From ZC4RG35 sp964388105 (GTDB lineage: Bacteria; Actinomycetota; Acidimicrobiia; Spongiisociales; ZC4RG35), in assembly GCA_964388105.1 (NCBI GenBank), contig CAYLYQ010000019.1, forward strand, positions 1-32,318: DNA of 32,318 bases, given 5' to 3'. Of this stretch, positions 31,806 through 32,318 are shown piece by piece. The translations under genes and the position numbers were made by a program. Numbering within the stretch: the first letter of the stretch is position 1; every line of letters begins with the position of its first letter. The notes beneath the pieces were generated by a model. It was not told the origin of the DNA, searched no databases, and was given only the letters and a program-made list of their open reading frames with translations.

Positions 31806-32303
31806 TCAGTGGTCAACCGGCTCGGCGCGTCGCTCCAACACAATCAGCGTCTCTTCTCGGCGCAACTCGAGATGATCACCGGTCAGCGTGTGGTCGTAGA
31901 GCCCAGGGGTGAACGCTTCTTCGATTGCCTCCTCCAACGTCCTCAGGTCGCCGTCGCAGCCCATCGCCGTGGAGAACCCGATGGTGACCTCTATCGAACT
32001 GTCCCTGGTCCGGTACGTCCCGGCTTTGTGATTGCAGAAGTCTCCAGACCACTCGCCCCTCTCGGAGAAGCGGATTCCGACCCATCCGTATTCGCCTGGT
32101 ATCGGGATCCTCTCGCCGCCCACTTCGAGGGATATCAGGTCCCAGTCGCCCAGCAGCCGGCTCGAGTCGCTCGCGGGGTCCTGGCGAACAAGGACGCCGA
32201 ATAAGGCACCGACGAGGATCACCAAGGCCACAGCTGCAACCGGCCAAGGGCCGGGGACCGGACGGCGTCTGTCCGGTTTCAAGGCGGTCTGCGCACCGGT
32301 CAC
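31806..32303 (-). CDS. META-domain membrane protein
   Basis: A 165-residue protein with a Pro-rich cytoplasmic tail, one membrane helix at about 22-40 and a C-terminal META domain (HslJ-type fold). The domain opens LLGDWDLISLEVGGERIP and continues with RFSERGEWSGDFCNHKAGTY, where the family has a G-x-x-x-C-N element. TAMGCDGDLRTLEEAIEEAF and HTLTGDHLELRRE complete the pattern. META-domain proteins are usually exported and linked to stress or antibiotic tolerance, but no reaction is known. GTG 32303 follows a TAGGAT box by 7 nt with no ribosome site, suggesting a leaderless transcript. The right window edge is 15 nt upstream. Confidence 0.82.
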   Translation of the reverse strand: MTGAQTALKPDRRRPVPGPWPVAAVALVILVGALFGVLVRQDPASDSSRLLGDWDLISLEVGGERIPIPGEYGWVGIRFSERGEWSGDFCNHKAGTYRTRDSSIEVTIGFSTAMGCDGDLRTLEEAIEEAFTPGLYDHTLTGDHLELRREETLIVLERRAEPVDH

Positions 32304-32310
32304 GACGGCG

Positions 32311-32316
32311 ATCCTA
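32311..32316 (-). promoter_or_regulatory. Putative -10 box of a leaderless META-domain gene
   Basis: TAGGAT on the minus strand ends exactly 7 nt before the GTG start at 32303, with no Shine-Dalgarno in between. Any -35 lies outside the window. Confidence 0.45.
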
Positions 32317-32318
32317 GG

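Overview
The window is GC-rich, densely coded bacterial DNA with frequent GTG and TTG starts. It reads as an actinobacterium. The markers are a two-gene biotin-dependent acyl-CoA carboxylase, coenzyme F420 synthesis genes (cofD, cofE), a DUF3499/ManB/SIS-isomerase/AhcY neighbourhood like that of mycobacteria and streptomycetes, and the order secA-prfB-ftsE-ftsX-smpB-ssrA. No WhiB gene lies next to cofD, the cofE ligase is not fused to a nitroreductase domain, and AhcY is the short type. These points suggest a deep or uncultured lineage (perhaps Acidimicrobiia-like) rather than a mycobacterium or streptomycete. This placement is an inference. No insertion sequence, integrase, CRISPR array or prophage gene is visible, and no gene-free stretch exceeds 300 bases.

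Layout. 1-172: the start of an exported protein running off the left edge. 246-4945: carboxylase beta and alpha genes, a divergent biotin-protein ligase that would charge the alpha subunit, and a dienelactone-hydrolase-like protein with Asp at the nucleophile position. 5089-7483: an LCP-family cell-wall glycopolymer ligase and UDP-glucose 6-dehydrogenase. 7497-9091: cofD-cofE on the minus strand. 9144-13454: a large glycosyltransferase-2/membrane protein, an exported DUF5719-type protein and a membrane thioredoxin-like protein, overlapping stop-to-start. 13488-14209: three very small Cys-rich proteins. 14206-17230: a polytopic membrane protein (GT-C/PTPS-related type) facing a small glycosyltransferase-2. 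17277-21037: an overlapping operon of phosphomannomutase/phosphoglucomutase, a Trm112-like protein, a phosphoglucose/phosphomannose isomerase and AhcY. 21108-22880: a secreted metzincin protease with three SLH repeats. 22947-24182: ComF-like protein and a NarL-type response regulator. 24236-30742: secA, prfB, ftsE, ftsX, smpB and tmRNA. 30925-32303: an alpha/beta hydrolase and a META-domain membrane protein.

Much of the middle of the window serves the cell surface: sugar-phosphate interconversion (ManB, SIS isomerase), UDP-glucuronate supply, lipid-linked sugar transfer, polymer attachment (LCP) and an SLH-anchored protease. The last third is protein export, translation termination, division and ribosome rescue.

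Most noteworthy beyond the gene list: (i) two copies of a 70-75-nt multi-hairpin element, each starting 7 nt after a stop codon (secA and smpB), which look like a dispersed palindromic repeat family; (ii) several starts with a TANNNT box 7-8 nt upstream and no Shine-Dalgarno sequence, as expected for leaderless mRNAs; (iii) a run of four tiny Cys-motif proteins between surface-polysaccharide genes, one of them only 59 residues; (iv) the Asp-for-Cys change in the hydrolase.
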